Positions 1 to 10,804 of a stretch of DNA of 64,000 nt are shown one piece after another. The first letter of the stretch is position 1; the number at the start of each line of letters is the position of its first letter. The notes beneath the pieces were generated by a model that had not been told where the DNA came from, made no database searches, and saw only the letters and a program-made list of their open reading frames with translations. This DNA comes from Opeltia flavorubescens (Eukaryota; Ascomycota; Lecanoromycetes; Teloschistales; Teloschistaceae), in NCBI GenBank assembly GCA_000442125.1, contig KE546973.1, forward strand, positions 1,054,001-1,118,000, in the 5' to 3' direction. A program made the position numbers and the translations under genes.

Positions 1-2701
1 GAATCTATATAAAAGCTACTAGTTAAATAACTAACGAGTTTATTTTTAATAAAAAGCTTTCGGTAAATAGATTCTAGATAATAAAACGGAATAGTACTAG
101 AATTATAAAAACAATTTTTATTAATTAACGGATTTTACTAGAACCGAATATATAATAAATAAAAAACCTAATAAAGTTTTATATACTACTATTAAAAATC
201 CTAACTAATATAATAATATAATAGAATTCTATTTTATTATAATAAAGCGCGCGGAATTCAAACTAGTTAAAACGTATTAATATAATAAATATAATAAAAT
301 TTTTAAATTAAATAACGCTTTATATCGGTATTTATATTTTAGCTATAATAAAAAACTACTTCTAGTTATAACTATTATAGTTAAGCTAATTATTAAACTA
401 AATATTCTATTAATACTAGCGTAAATTTATTTAAAACTAGTTAAACTATTTAAAAATACGTTAAAAATTATTCAATTAAAGGTTATTAAATTACTACCGC
501 TATAAATACTCTAGTTAATTCGTTTAACCGCGAAAAATATATTAATAATAGGTTTTATTTTCTAAAAATACCGTTATATAATTATAGATATTCGCTTATA
601 ATTAAATACTAAAATTTCCAACTTTTATTAAAATATAAACTATAGAATAAATTTAATTAATTAAAAATTTCTATTAGATTAACTACTATATACTATAATT
701 TAAAAAATACCAGCTTTTATAATTATTAAAAATATTAGTAAAAAGTAATATAATATTATTAAATTTATAATTATTAAAATCTTTATATTTAATAAAAAAA
801 CTATAAAATTTACTATTATTACGCGCGAGTTTTATTTAATAGATAATTTAAATACTAATATATTTATCGGTATTAATATTATAAAATTTAAAAATATTAA
901 TATATATTTATCTATAAATATAATAACTATTAGTTTTTATAATAATATAGTAGTATTAATTGTTATTAATATTAAAAATATTAGAATAAGCGTTATTATC
1001 TATAATATTTAATATATTATAATACTATTATACGCTAGTAAAGCCGTTAAAATCGCTAGTTTATATTAAAAACCTCTAAATTTTCTATAAAACCGTAACT
1101 TTATTTATAAGCTAAAAACTTTAAATACCCTCGCTAGTTATATATATATTATAGATTATATATTTTCAAATAAATTTATATTTAAAATAATTTACTATTT
1201 TTTATCTAATTAGCTATAAAAATTTAACTAGATACTATTTATAAATATAAAGCTAATAAATACTATTAAATTAGCTCGAAAAATTATAAACTAGCTATTA
1301 AAACGCTAAAATAAAAGCTTAAATAGTTTTTAAAAAATTTTAAATACTATATAACAGCCGTTATAATAACTACTATAGTTTAAAATACCGCTATTATACT
1401 ATTTATTAATCCCAACTATTAAATAGAAGTAGTATATTTTATAAAAGTAATTTTTTTTAAAATATAAGCTAAATAGATTACTTTAACTATTTTAATTAAA
1501 TATTACCTATATTTATAATAAAATACTAGTAATATAATTAATATACTAAAGTTAGAATATATAAATATTTTATTAGTAGAAAATTAAAAATAGATTTATA
1601 AGCCCGAATAAACTTATATATACTCTATTAATATCTATAATAAAAACGTTATTAATAAAGCTTTTAATAAATTTTATAAATAATATAAAATAAAATAAAT
1701 TATTATTACTACTTTATTTTTATTTTATTACTTTATAATATAAAAAAATATTAATTAAAGCTTTAAAAGTTGTATTATTATAAATATCCGGGTATTTAAT
1801 AAAATTATAATATTAAATATCTATCTAATTTTATTATAAATAGAAATTTTAGCGTAAATTTATAATATTAAAGTTCTTTTTATAATAGTCTTTATAAATT
1901 TCTTTTATTAATAGTAGATTAACTAATAGTATTATTATCGCCTAATAGTAGTTTTATATTAAAAATAAAAAACGTTTAAAATACTAATAATAGATTATTA
2001 GAATTTACTAGCTTATATATAATAGATAATAAATAGAATTTTATACCCGTTTCGCTCCTTTTATAAAATTTATATCGATAATATTATAATATTTTCCTCT
2101 TTAATAAAAGAATATATAGAATATTTTAATTGAATTTTTAATATATTTAACGCTATAAATCTATATTTATTATTTATAAAATTATTTATTAATTATATAT
2201 CTATATATTTATTAAACTAGAAGGTTAATATTTTTAAATTTATTATTATAAAAAATAAATTAAAAATAATTTTAAAACTTTTATTTTTATATATATAATT
2301 TATTCTAATAGTTAAAAAAATATTTTAATTTAATAAACTACTTTTAATAATATATTAATAATTATATAGCTATTATTAAGCTATTTTAGAAATATAAAAC
2401 TTATATAAACCGTAATATTATTATTAGAAGTAACGCTTATAAAAAAACTACTATCTAAAATCTACTAGTAGTATTTATATTTAAAGAGTTTAATATATTT
2501 TATTATTTATAAAAATTTTTGTTATTATTATTAATTCTAGTTTATTTTAATAAAAGTTTAGTATTATATATAAACTTGAATACTAGTAAAAAACTCGGTT
2601 TTACAGCCTATATTTATAATAATTTAAACGAGGTTATCTATAAAATAAATAAAAAATTTAAATAAAAATTTAAATAATCGATTTTATTTTTTAACTATTT
2701 A
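1..2701 (+). mobile_element. Gypsy-A copy 1, 5' segment (fossil Ty3/Gypsy chromovirus, cut by window start)
   Basis: This LTR retrotransposon fossil reads on the + strand. It is homologous, segment by segment, to the complete minus-strand copy at 33436-40624: the protease-like stretch near 781-1010 matches the one at 37486-37713, and the reverse transcriptase region follows from about 1250 to 2400. By that alignment roughly the first 2.1 kb (5' LTR and most of gag) lie left of the window. The element is interrupted at 2701 by a Helitron and resumes at 10805, where the flanks rejoin exactly as in the uninterrupted copy. It is broken, with dozens of RIP-type stops. It is older than the Helitron inside it. 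Confidence 0.85.
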
Positions 2702-3196
2702 TTATATATATATTGGAAAACGTCCCTTATCGGCTTCCCGACCCGAAATAAATATAAACTTTATCGGTTGGTATCGAATAACCGTAGTTATAAATCCGGT
2801 TAACTCGATTCTAGAGGTTTCGACTATTAAAACTACTAGATTTTATATAGTTATAAGTTTATAGTATTATTATATATATAGTATAATAAAAAATATCTTA
2901 AATTATAAAGCGTATTAAGCGTATTTAAATATATTTTTTAGTTTTAAAATCCGATATTATTAACGCTGTTAGTATCGCTATAAAGTTTTCCTAATAGTTT
3001 TTCTATTTTATTTATTTTTTATATCTTCTTTTATAAGTTATATTTAAAAAATTTTTTATTTTAATACGTTTCGATTTAAATTAATCTAATTCTATTTATT
3101 TTCTTTTTATCGCGTATTAATATTATACCTCCTATTATATTATTATTACTATTTAAATATCTTCCTATCTCTTTTTAAAAATCTTTTTTTTTATTA

Positions 3197-3748
3197 CCGA
3201 TTTTATTATCCCTAGATCCCTTTACTATATTAATAGTATCGGTACAACATTATACTCGATATAAATACTTTAGATATTATTCTAATTTTAAAAAACTTTT
3301 ACTAGTATAAGGATTAAATAAATATTATACTACTTATAATATATATCGTAATAAGGTATAGTCGATTTATATTTCTAATAGTTATAGCTAACTTCCTAGG
3401 GGAGATAGACGCCTCTAGGAATCCTCGATATAAATATTTAGTCGAATCGAAATAAATTATTACTTTTAAAACGACCCCGTCTTTTTAACTCCTATCGCTC
3501 TTGCTTTTATAATATATAAGTACCGTATTAGTAGATTCGACTCTATAAATAACTATAAATAATTCCGCCACCGCGTTTATAGGCCGAATATCTAATATAT
3601 TATATACCCTCTTCACCCGGAAATATTAATCGAAACCTAAAAATAATAGTTTCTATTTTACTATAAGAGTTATACTAGGCGTATTAGGAATAATTTTCGG
3701 TAGAAATAGCTAGAAGCTATAATTTATAACTTTTCTTTTCTTCTATAA
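3197..3748 (+). pseudogene. Zinc-finger-like frame upstream of Helitron Rep (N-terminal exon or separate small gene)
   Basis: A coherent reading frame precedes the Rep/helicase frame but lies in a different phase. Its first third shows paired Tyr residues with spacing Y-x2-Y, then a second Y-x2-Y after about 25 residues. TGY to TAY change by RIP would turn Cys into Tyr, so this may be a former C-x2-C...C-x2-C zinc finger; that step is inference. The rest is basic and Gln-rich (former CAR codons now TAR). The phase change against Rep occurs near 3740 in both Helitron copies at the same spacing, so it is not a private indel of one copy. It could be a separate ORF overlapping the Rep start, or an upstream exon joined by an intron I cannot place. 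The start codon is not identified. Confidence 0.45.
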
Positions 3749-6700
3749 ACGATAATCCTAACTTTAATTCTAATTCTAATTCTATTATTAATAATAACTC
3801 CGATTCGGACTTTAAAGCTGATTTTTTCTATAATAATATTTTTAAAAGCCTTACTCCGTCTAAAACGAATTCTAGTATACTCCCGAATCGACTACTAGCG
3901 CCTTTTAATTCCTTTAACCGCCTTTAACCTATTATTTCGAAGTTTAATTTAAATTTTATAAAAAAGGAGAAATTATTTCGGGAAAGACCTAGCTAGCCGG
4001 ATCTACTATATTATTTAACCGGGCTTTACTATAGTTAATAAGGCCGTCGAAGAAATAGGTTACCGTTTATACCGGCTGAATATAAATCGGAATTATATAA
4101 AATAACTTTTTACTATATCGGCCTCTATAGCGTATCGAATCGTACCGGGGTGTAAATATACCTTACCTACCTCTATTACCACGCGAAATACTAGGTCGAA
4201 GAATACATTTCGGGTATATCGGCTTCCGCTACGGAATACGAGCTTTATTATAAAAAAAGCCAGCTGGTCGAATCGATAGATCCCCTTCTAAAAACGCCCT
4301 ATAGTAGAGAGTTTTAAAAAAATATTCGGCGCTATAATAATACTTTTATATTCACCTCGACTAAGTATTAAAGTAATTACCGTCGTATCCCTAACCGCGG
4401 ACCGCAACCCTTTATTATATACGGCGAAATATATTATATCTAGGGACCTCTCGAACCTACTAATAAGGAATCCCTTTTATTTACGTAATATTTTTTTCTA
4501 AATCCTAATAAAGCTACCAATACCCGTATTAGAAACGATTATAAAATATATTCTAGCAGCTACCTAAATCGAGGGATTTTATAGGATCTAGACTATATAC
4601 TTCGGGAAATCAACCCCTATATTAACTACTATCGGACGGCTCGGGAAGTCCTTTTTTAGAAAAGAAATAATCCGAATCCAAAGCTACTCTCGCTACTAAT
4701 TAATATATAAATACAGCTAATTATTAAAAAAGGGGCTAATAAATATCGCGAGAATCTACTAGTTCAGGGTAATAATAAGATTTAAATATTAATCTCTAAT
4801 AAATACTCTAAGAGCTATTTCCGTAATATCTATCTATTTCAAAAAGAAAGTTAAGACCTTAATAAATATAGTTTCTAGAGAATTAATTCGAATTACCCTA
4901 CCTATATACTATTATATTACGTCCTCCTTTTTACGAAAAGTAAACGAGGATTTAATTAAAATCGTTTTATTAGCGGACGGAATAGCGGGCGTCGTATTTA
5001 CTAGTATAATTACTATCTATTTCATTTATATTAGCGTACTATAGAATTCAATCCGATTCTTTATAATATAAAACTTTTCTAGCAGTATATTTACGATACG
5101 TGGGCAGTTTATAATTAAAATACGCTTAATTTTATCCGCCGGAATTAAAATAAAATTCGAGTTGAATTATATTAAGGGGTTTAGGATTATTTAATAGCGG
5201 ATAATCTAGATCCTATAGATAACCGCCCGGGTTTTAGATATTAAATAATTTTACCTTCTTTATATATATATAGTAACCGTTTTATATATATAGCGATAAT
5301 AGATTCGTACGCTATTATACGGCGCTACAGTCGATTTTCCCTATTTTTAATAATAACTACTAATCCGAAATAGCCTAAAATTATTAAAACGCTAGAACTG
5401 AATTAATAAGCTACTAATCGCCTAGATATCGTTATAAGGGTTTTTAATATCCGGAAGAAAGCGTTATTAAAAGAGGTTAAAGCCGGTATTTTTAGAAAAT
5501 TTTTAAAGCGGGTATAAATAATCGAATACTAGAAATAAAAGCTTCTTTATATATATCTACTAATTTTTATCGATTATTAAGGTACGTTTCGGAATATAAA
5601 TATAGTCGATTTAATAATTACTACCGAGTTATTACCACCCGAATTAAATCCGGATAGTTTTTTAACCAGAATTATATAGGAATTTATAATATATAAACTA
5701 TACGGTAATATATATCCCGATACTTCCTATATAATCGAATCTTCTAATAATAGTCCGAAACGATATTTAAAGGGGTTTCCTAAACTATTTTAAAAAAAAA
5801 CCAATCTTTCTAGCGACGGTTACCCTAGTTACCGGCGACCTAACAATAGTTATACCTAAATAAAAGGGAGTAATCCTTTTATTTTTAATAATCGGTAGAT
5901 TGTACTTTATAATCCGTATTTTAGTAGTCGATATAATTATTATATTAATATTAAAATTTATTCCGGTTTTAAGGCGGTTTAATATATTTATAAATATATT
6001 TATAAAAGTTACGATCGTAGAACTATTACGATAACTAGGGAAAATATTAAAAATAATAAAATAGTATAGTATTTAAATAGTAGGGTTATTAGTTTATTAT
6101 AAATATACTAGAAGCTCTTTAAATATTAAAACTATTAGAAATAGCCGCTAGTTTAAAAACTTTATCTTTACTTTAAAGGAGTATATTAGGTCGTATTTCC
6201 GGATAGAATTCTAAACGATACGCTTACTCGATAAGCGGAAAATATAATTTTAACCTTAATAAGATAGTTTAAATATAATACTAAAAACGAAGATAGCTAT
6301 AATATCCTATATTAGGACTTTCCGGAGTACTATATTTAAGAAAGAGATTATTAGAAACCCTGGGAAAAAGGTATTTTAATCGGTCGTATATATTATTATA
6401 ACCCTATTATAAAAAAACGGTATTATTTTTTACGGTTACTTCTAGAAGTTTTTAATATAAAATTATTTACTTATCTTCGGACGTATAAAAGGGTTATATA
6501 TAATACCTTTTAAATAGTATATTTTACCCGCGGTCTAATATCCGATAATTTTAAATAAAAGTATTATTTTAAAGAATTATCTATATTTATAGAGGGGAAA
6601 TAGCTACAGAGCCTTTTTATTACGGCGTATACCTATAATACGTTAAATTATCTACAACGGCTCTAGAAATAATTTCGGGAATTAATTTATAATAACCTAA

Positions 6701-8337
6701 AGTTTTAATTCGATATGGGGCGTTTTAAAACCCTAAAAGGCCTTAAATATCTTAAATAAAATTACGAGCTATATTAAATATAATGCCTTTTTATAGATTA
6801 AAATAAAACTCTAAAATAGTTCCGGTTATAGCTTTACGAGTACGATTAAGGCTGAACTATTAGGAATCTATTAGTAGCGGCGGAATTAAATTATAATACC
6901 GACGAATAATAACAGCTGCTTAAAAAGAATCGGCTGAAGCTAAATAATAAATAACGAGCGGTATATAATCGTATTATTTCGAAGCCTATAAATAGAGATC
7001 AACTTTTTTTTCTATAAAAACCGGCCGGTACAAGTAAAACCTTCCTATATTAGACCCTATATTACTATTTTCGTACTTATAGCGAAGTCGTTATCTATAT
7101 TATATCCTCCGGTATCGCTATATTACTATTCTCTAATAACTAAATATTATACTCTCGCTTTAAAATTCCTATCGATATTCTAGATAATTCCTTATATTTT
7201 ATTAGCTGAAATTTAAAACTTAATAGTCTACTTTAATAAATATTAATAATTATTTAAAATAAGGTTTCGATATAATATAAATATTATTTTATAACGGTTA
7301 ACCGTATATTACACAATATATATAATAAAAATATTCCCTTTAAAAGGAAGCGGGTAATTTTTAATAGCGATTTTACGCAAATTCTTCTAATTATACCTAC
7401 TAGTTCTAGAGGTGTTATTATTAAAATAAATATCTAGTATTATTTCTTTTAATATCGCTTTAAATAATTATATCTAATTTAAAATATATAGGTCTAATAT
7501 AATACTACTAATACTCGATTTATATAATAGTTAAAGAAAATATCCTATAACCGGAATCTCTATAATACGATTTAGTTTTTAAATAAGATTAACTAGATAA
7601 TAAATCTTTAAAACCTTTAGGAATATATCTTCCTAATTTAGGAGCTTTATAACCTATAATATAATCCGAACTTTTTCTAAAGCCGCGCGATCTTAATAAT
7701 ATATAATAAAATAATCGATTTTTTAAACTCTAAACTATTATAAAATTTATATAGGGAATTAAAGGTTTATTATAGTTTCAACTCCTATAATTAAAATAAA
7801 CGCCGGCCTAGAATTAAAGAGGTACTATTAAATTAACTAAATACCTTTAAATCTAAAAGTTTAGCGCCTTTAAGGCTAGAGTTAAAGGTTAATACCCCGA
7901 TAATATTAATTTATAATACTTATCCTAAAAACGGTATAATAAATAGGACTCGTTTAATAATAATATATCTTAGTTATAATATTATTAAAAAACGAATCGT
8001 TAGCGGTACTTTTTATAGTTAAAAACGATTAATTTACTATATCCTATTAATAACTTTAGAAAGCGAGTTAGTAGGTATCGTAGTAAAATAAAAGTAATTT
8101 CTAATTCAGTTTATATTTACTATAACCGTTAATAAATTGTAAGAGTAAATTTTAACCCGTATCAACTTGGATTTTCGGATACCTACTTTTTTATATAAGT
8201 AACTATATATAGCTTTATCTCGAGTTACGGATATTACAGATATATTAATATACTTTACTGCGGGTTCTAAAGAATTTATAAAGAATCTAGTATAATTAAA
8301 GATATTAATAAGACGATCAACTTAAACGAAATTATAA
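3745..8337 (+). pseudogene. Helitron Rep/helicase (RepHel), RIP-inactivated
   Basis: This is the transposase of the Helitron: an HUH-type replication initiator fused to a PIF1-family helicase. The frame spans 1531 codons, with the same phase at four checked landmarks and no net indel, a normal length for the family. Reading TAR as former Gln/Trp, the order is: Asn/Ser/Asp-rich N-terminus; Helitron-like N domain around residues 220-460 (GEIYYI, then LYYVLLF near 385); Rep motif TTNPK near 540; the HUH region near 600-614, where both His have become Tyr ahead of LLIFIDY; the catalytic-Tyr region KYIYKSYDR near 750; Walker A PAGTSKTFLY near 1092; Walker B region near 1170; and C-terminal helicase motif LYIALSRVTD near 1487. 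The proposed start is ATA, presumably mutated ATG. Very many internal stops make it inactive. Confidence 0.88.
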
Positions 8338-8424
8338 TTTCTATATTTTTATATAAAAATCAAGTTATAGATTCTATAAAAAACCAAAATTGCCGTAATA
8401 AAAAAATTGAATCTAATCCTAAAA

Positions 8425-8550
8425 GTTACTACCGAAGCAGCCCGAAACGAATACTAATATCTACTACTGAAGCAGCCCGAAAAAAATCCTAATATCTATT
8501 ACCGAAGCAGCCCGAAACTAATCCTAATATTTCTACTACCGAAGCAGCAA
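8425..8550 (+). repeat. Four-copy tandem repeat in the Helitron convergent intergenic region
   Basis: A unit of about 35-38 bp containing the core ACCGAAGCAGCCCGAAA recurs four times between the end of the Rep/helicase frame (8337) and the end of the antisense gene (8602). The last unit is partial. Helitron copy 2 has the corresponding, more mutated array near 45846-45970, so it belongs to the element rather than to the locus. It sits where two convergent transcripts would end. Its role is unknown. Confidence 0.8.
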
Positions 8551-8601
8551 TCTTTAAGTTAAAAAAAAAATTACTACTAGTGCAGCCGAATCGCCGTATT
8601 A

Positions 8602-10316
8602 TTAAATATTAAAAAATTCCTCCGATTTAATAATTATATTAATACTCTTGTTATTTTTTAAAATATAATTATCGTAATTAAATCCCTTTCTAATAATATC
8701 TCGAAATATTTTATCTCCGGAATTAGCTTCTACTAACAACTTCTGCAAGGCAACTCGATTCTATATCTATTTTAATTTTTTTTCGGACTAGGCGACCGAA
8801 TCGGTTCCGAGATTTAAGCTATATAGCAGATTCGTATTATATAAAGGAGGCGCGACTGTTTTAGTTAACTACTACTAGATTCTTTATAAAGAAATAATTA
8901 CCGTTTATATTTCTACCGGTTCTAATATTTCTACTATAATATACCCCGGTTAAACCGGATTCATATTTTTTTACGCGACGTTCCGTATCCGAATTAATTC
9001 TAGTTAGAATTCGTTTCTTAGTAGATATAGATACTACCTATTTCGCCTTCGCTGCCGCTTTTTTCGTTATAGCCCTCTTTTATTCACGTTTCTTGAATTT
9101 CGCCTAATCGCGGGATATTGAATACGCTTTAAAAAATACTAAATCTATTACTACCGTATAAGCTTTCTCGCTATATTCTTTTAAAATCTATTAATAACGA
9201 AATAAATAACCAGAATTAAACGGTATACGGAAGCCGTAATACAACGCTAACCCCTAGTAATAGTAATTCCCGTAGGAACCACCTAAGTCTCCTTCTACTA
9301 CGATATAGTCCGAATACAAACCGTTTCCCTTTCAACAGTATTCATACGGATTTTTAGCGATTTCTCCTATAATTTAAATCAATACAGATTCTTAATTTAA
9401 AGTTTTTTTATTATTAAAATACTAAAACTTATTAATTTTAAAGTTTTAAAGCGAGAGGATATATTTAATTCGACTAGTATTAATTAGATTCATCTAGTAA
9501 TTAATACAATCTAACCCGTTAATCGCATCTTAAATCAGCAGTATCGACTATTATATCAGACGGACTATATATATTACGACTAAATCAGGGAGAGTCGCGT
9601 CGTAAAATAGACCGGCTATTAGCTATAACAATTTAAATTTAGTAAATAAATACGGGGGATTAAAAAATTACTAATACGATAAGAAAATATTACTAGCTAA
9701 TTCAGAAACCAATACTACTTACCTACTCGCGTAGAGCTATAGGAATAATAAGCTACTAAATACCAATAAATATACCAGAATCGCTACCGGAGGATTTATC
9801 TTTATTATTATTACTTACTTCTACTACCGGCGCCCCAATTCTAGTCTTATCCTCTATATTAATAATATCCGCACCTACGGCCGTATTATCTTAATTCTAA
9901 TTATCCAAAGGGTTCTATAATAACCCGATATATTCCTAAATTANTAGTAATACACCTTTAATTTCATCGATCTCTACTTTAAAATCCTTAGTATTCGTTT
10001 TAATTATATTCGACGATTATATCAGCTTCTTAATACGGCCTTTTATTTCTTAATATCCTATATTAATCAAATCGATATACTTTAGTAACTATTTCTAATT
10101 CTCGAGAATTTTTAAAACCGCGGTATAATTTCGATTAATAGCAGCCTTTATCTTTTATAACTCCGTACGCTGCTATTTCAACTTTTTAGATAGTTTAGGT
10201 ACGAATTCGGATTTATTTCTAGTAGTTTCGGTAATAAACTACGTAGCCGATTCTATTACGATATCAATATTAGTTACTTTAAGGCCTATATCAGGTAGTA
10301 TATTATCGGATACTAT
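8602..10316 (-). pseudogene. Helitron antisense gene, about 570 codons, function unknown
   Basis: A long protein-like frame runs opposite to Rep/helicase in the 3' third of the Helitron. From an ATA (presumed former ATG) at 10316, it encodes: a charged, Lys/Gln-rich helical or coiled-coil stretch (first ~120 residues); an acidic Asn/Asp/Ser linker; a hydrophobic segment around LIAGLFYDATLPDLVVIYIV; a Tyr/Gly-rich part with DYIVVEGDLGGSYG and YSEKAYTVVIDLVFF; a Lys/Arg/Ala-rich stretch; and a basic, Gln-rich C-terminus ending in IKSEEFFNI before a stop at 8604. Stops are almost all TAA/TAG at expected Gln/Trp sites plus TGA. Compared with copy 2, this copy has one extra base in an A/T run near 8771-8784 and four extra bases near 9713-9730; removing five bases leaves exactly 570 codons. 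There is one ambiguous base (n) at 9944. I do not recognise the family. Confidence 0.7.
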
Positions 10317-10492
10317 ATTACTAAAAGTGATTTAAAAGTTACGAGGGTTATAAAAAAATACGAGTATTATAAGTTAAATTAAGATCTACAAGCCCAGCAA
10401 AATAAGCTACGCGGTATAATACGAGCTTAAAAAAAAAAAAAAAGGAAGAAAGAAATAGATCTATAATATAGAAAGCTCGGGTAGACTAGTTC

Positions 10493-10526
10493 CGCGCTAG
10501 TATTAGCTATATTTACTAGCCGCGCG
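10493..10526. repeat. Short GC-rich inverted repeat upstream of the antisense gene
   Basis: CGCGCTAGTA and TACTAGCCGCGCG face each other across about 11 bp, an imperfect stem with a small bulge. It lies about 180 bp upstream of the proposed start of the antisense gene and 280 bp from the Helitron 3' end. It is retained in copy 2 (47901-47934), although the surroundings are much more eroded there. It could be a promoter-proximal site, a Rep-binding site, or merely a sequence poor in CpA and so protected from RIP. Confidence 0.5.
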
Positions 10527-10780
10527 CAGTAAATAAGTAAATAAATATCCCAGTAAATAAAAATAAAAATTTTAATATAAACCGATTGATTATAAATAAT
10601 TTAATTTTATTAATAAAATATTATTTTTATCGTTTAATATAATTAATTAAATTAATTCTTTTAAAGAAACAATTAAAAAGTATCTAAAAAAATAGGTATT
10701 AAAAGATTCGATTTAAATCTATACTAGTAAAATTCTCTTTTAAATCTATTTTTTCTAATATAGAATTTAAATAAACCGGA

Positions 10781-10804
10781 ATCGGAACGATAGCCCGATA
10801 CTAG
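10781..10804 (+). other. Helitron 3' terminus: hairpin plus CTAG
   Basis: The stem ATCGG/CCGAT with a nine-base loop is followed by A and CTAG, the CTRR end typical of Helitrons. The next base is T, completing the A/T insertion site. Copy 2 ends the same way (48188-48211), with CTAA as its last four bases. Confidence 0.85.

Larger units (their letters stand above)
2702..10804 (+). mobile_element. Helitron copy 1, near full-length autonomous type (8.1 kb)
   Basis: This rolling-circle DNA transposon is inserted between an A (2701) and a T (10805) of Gypsy-A, as Helitrons do, without target duplication. The 5' end begins TTATATATATATTGG and the 3' end is CTAG (10801-10804), preceded by a short hairpin. 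It carries a zinc-finger-like frame (3197-3748), a Rep/helicase frame (3745-8337), a four-copy tandem repeat, and a convergent antisense gene (8602-10316). A second copy with the same ends and gene order occupies 22200-48211 around a nested array. The 5' dinucleotide is TT rather than the canonical TC, which CpA mutation alone could produce, but an unmutated relative at 50613-51019 also has TT. RIP damage is moderate and many CpG sites survive. Confidence 0.9.

Noticed and set aside
8425-8550. CRISPR-like spaced repeats.
   Set aside because: The units are contiguous tandem repeats inside a eukaryotic Helitron, without unique spacers.
9700-9735. GTAAGT on the minus strand as a 5' splice site in the Helitron antisense gene.
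   Set aside because: Copy 2 lacks four bases exactly here and reads through in one frame, so a small insertion in copy 1 is simpler than an intron. No acceptor at a sensible distance was seen.
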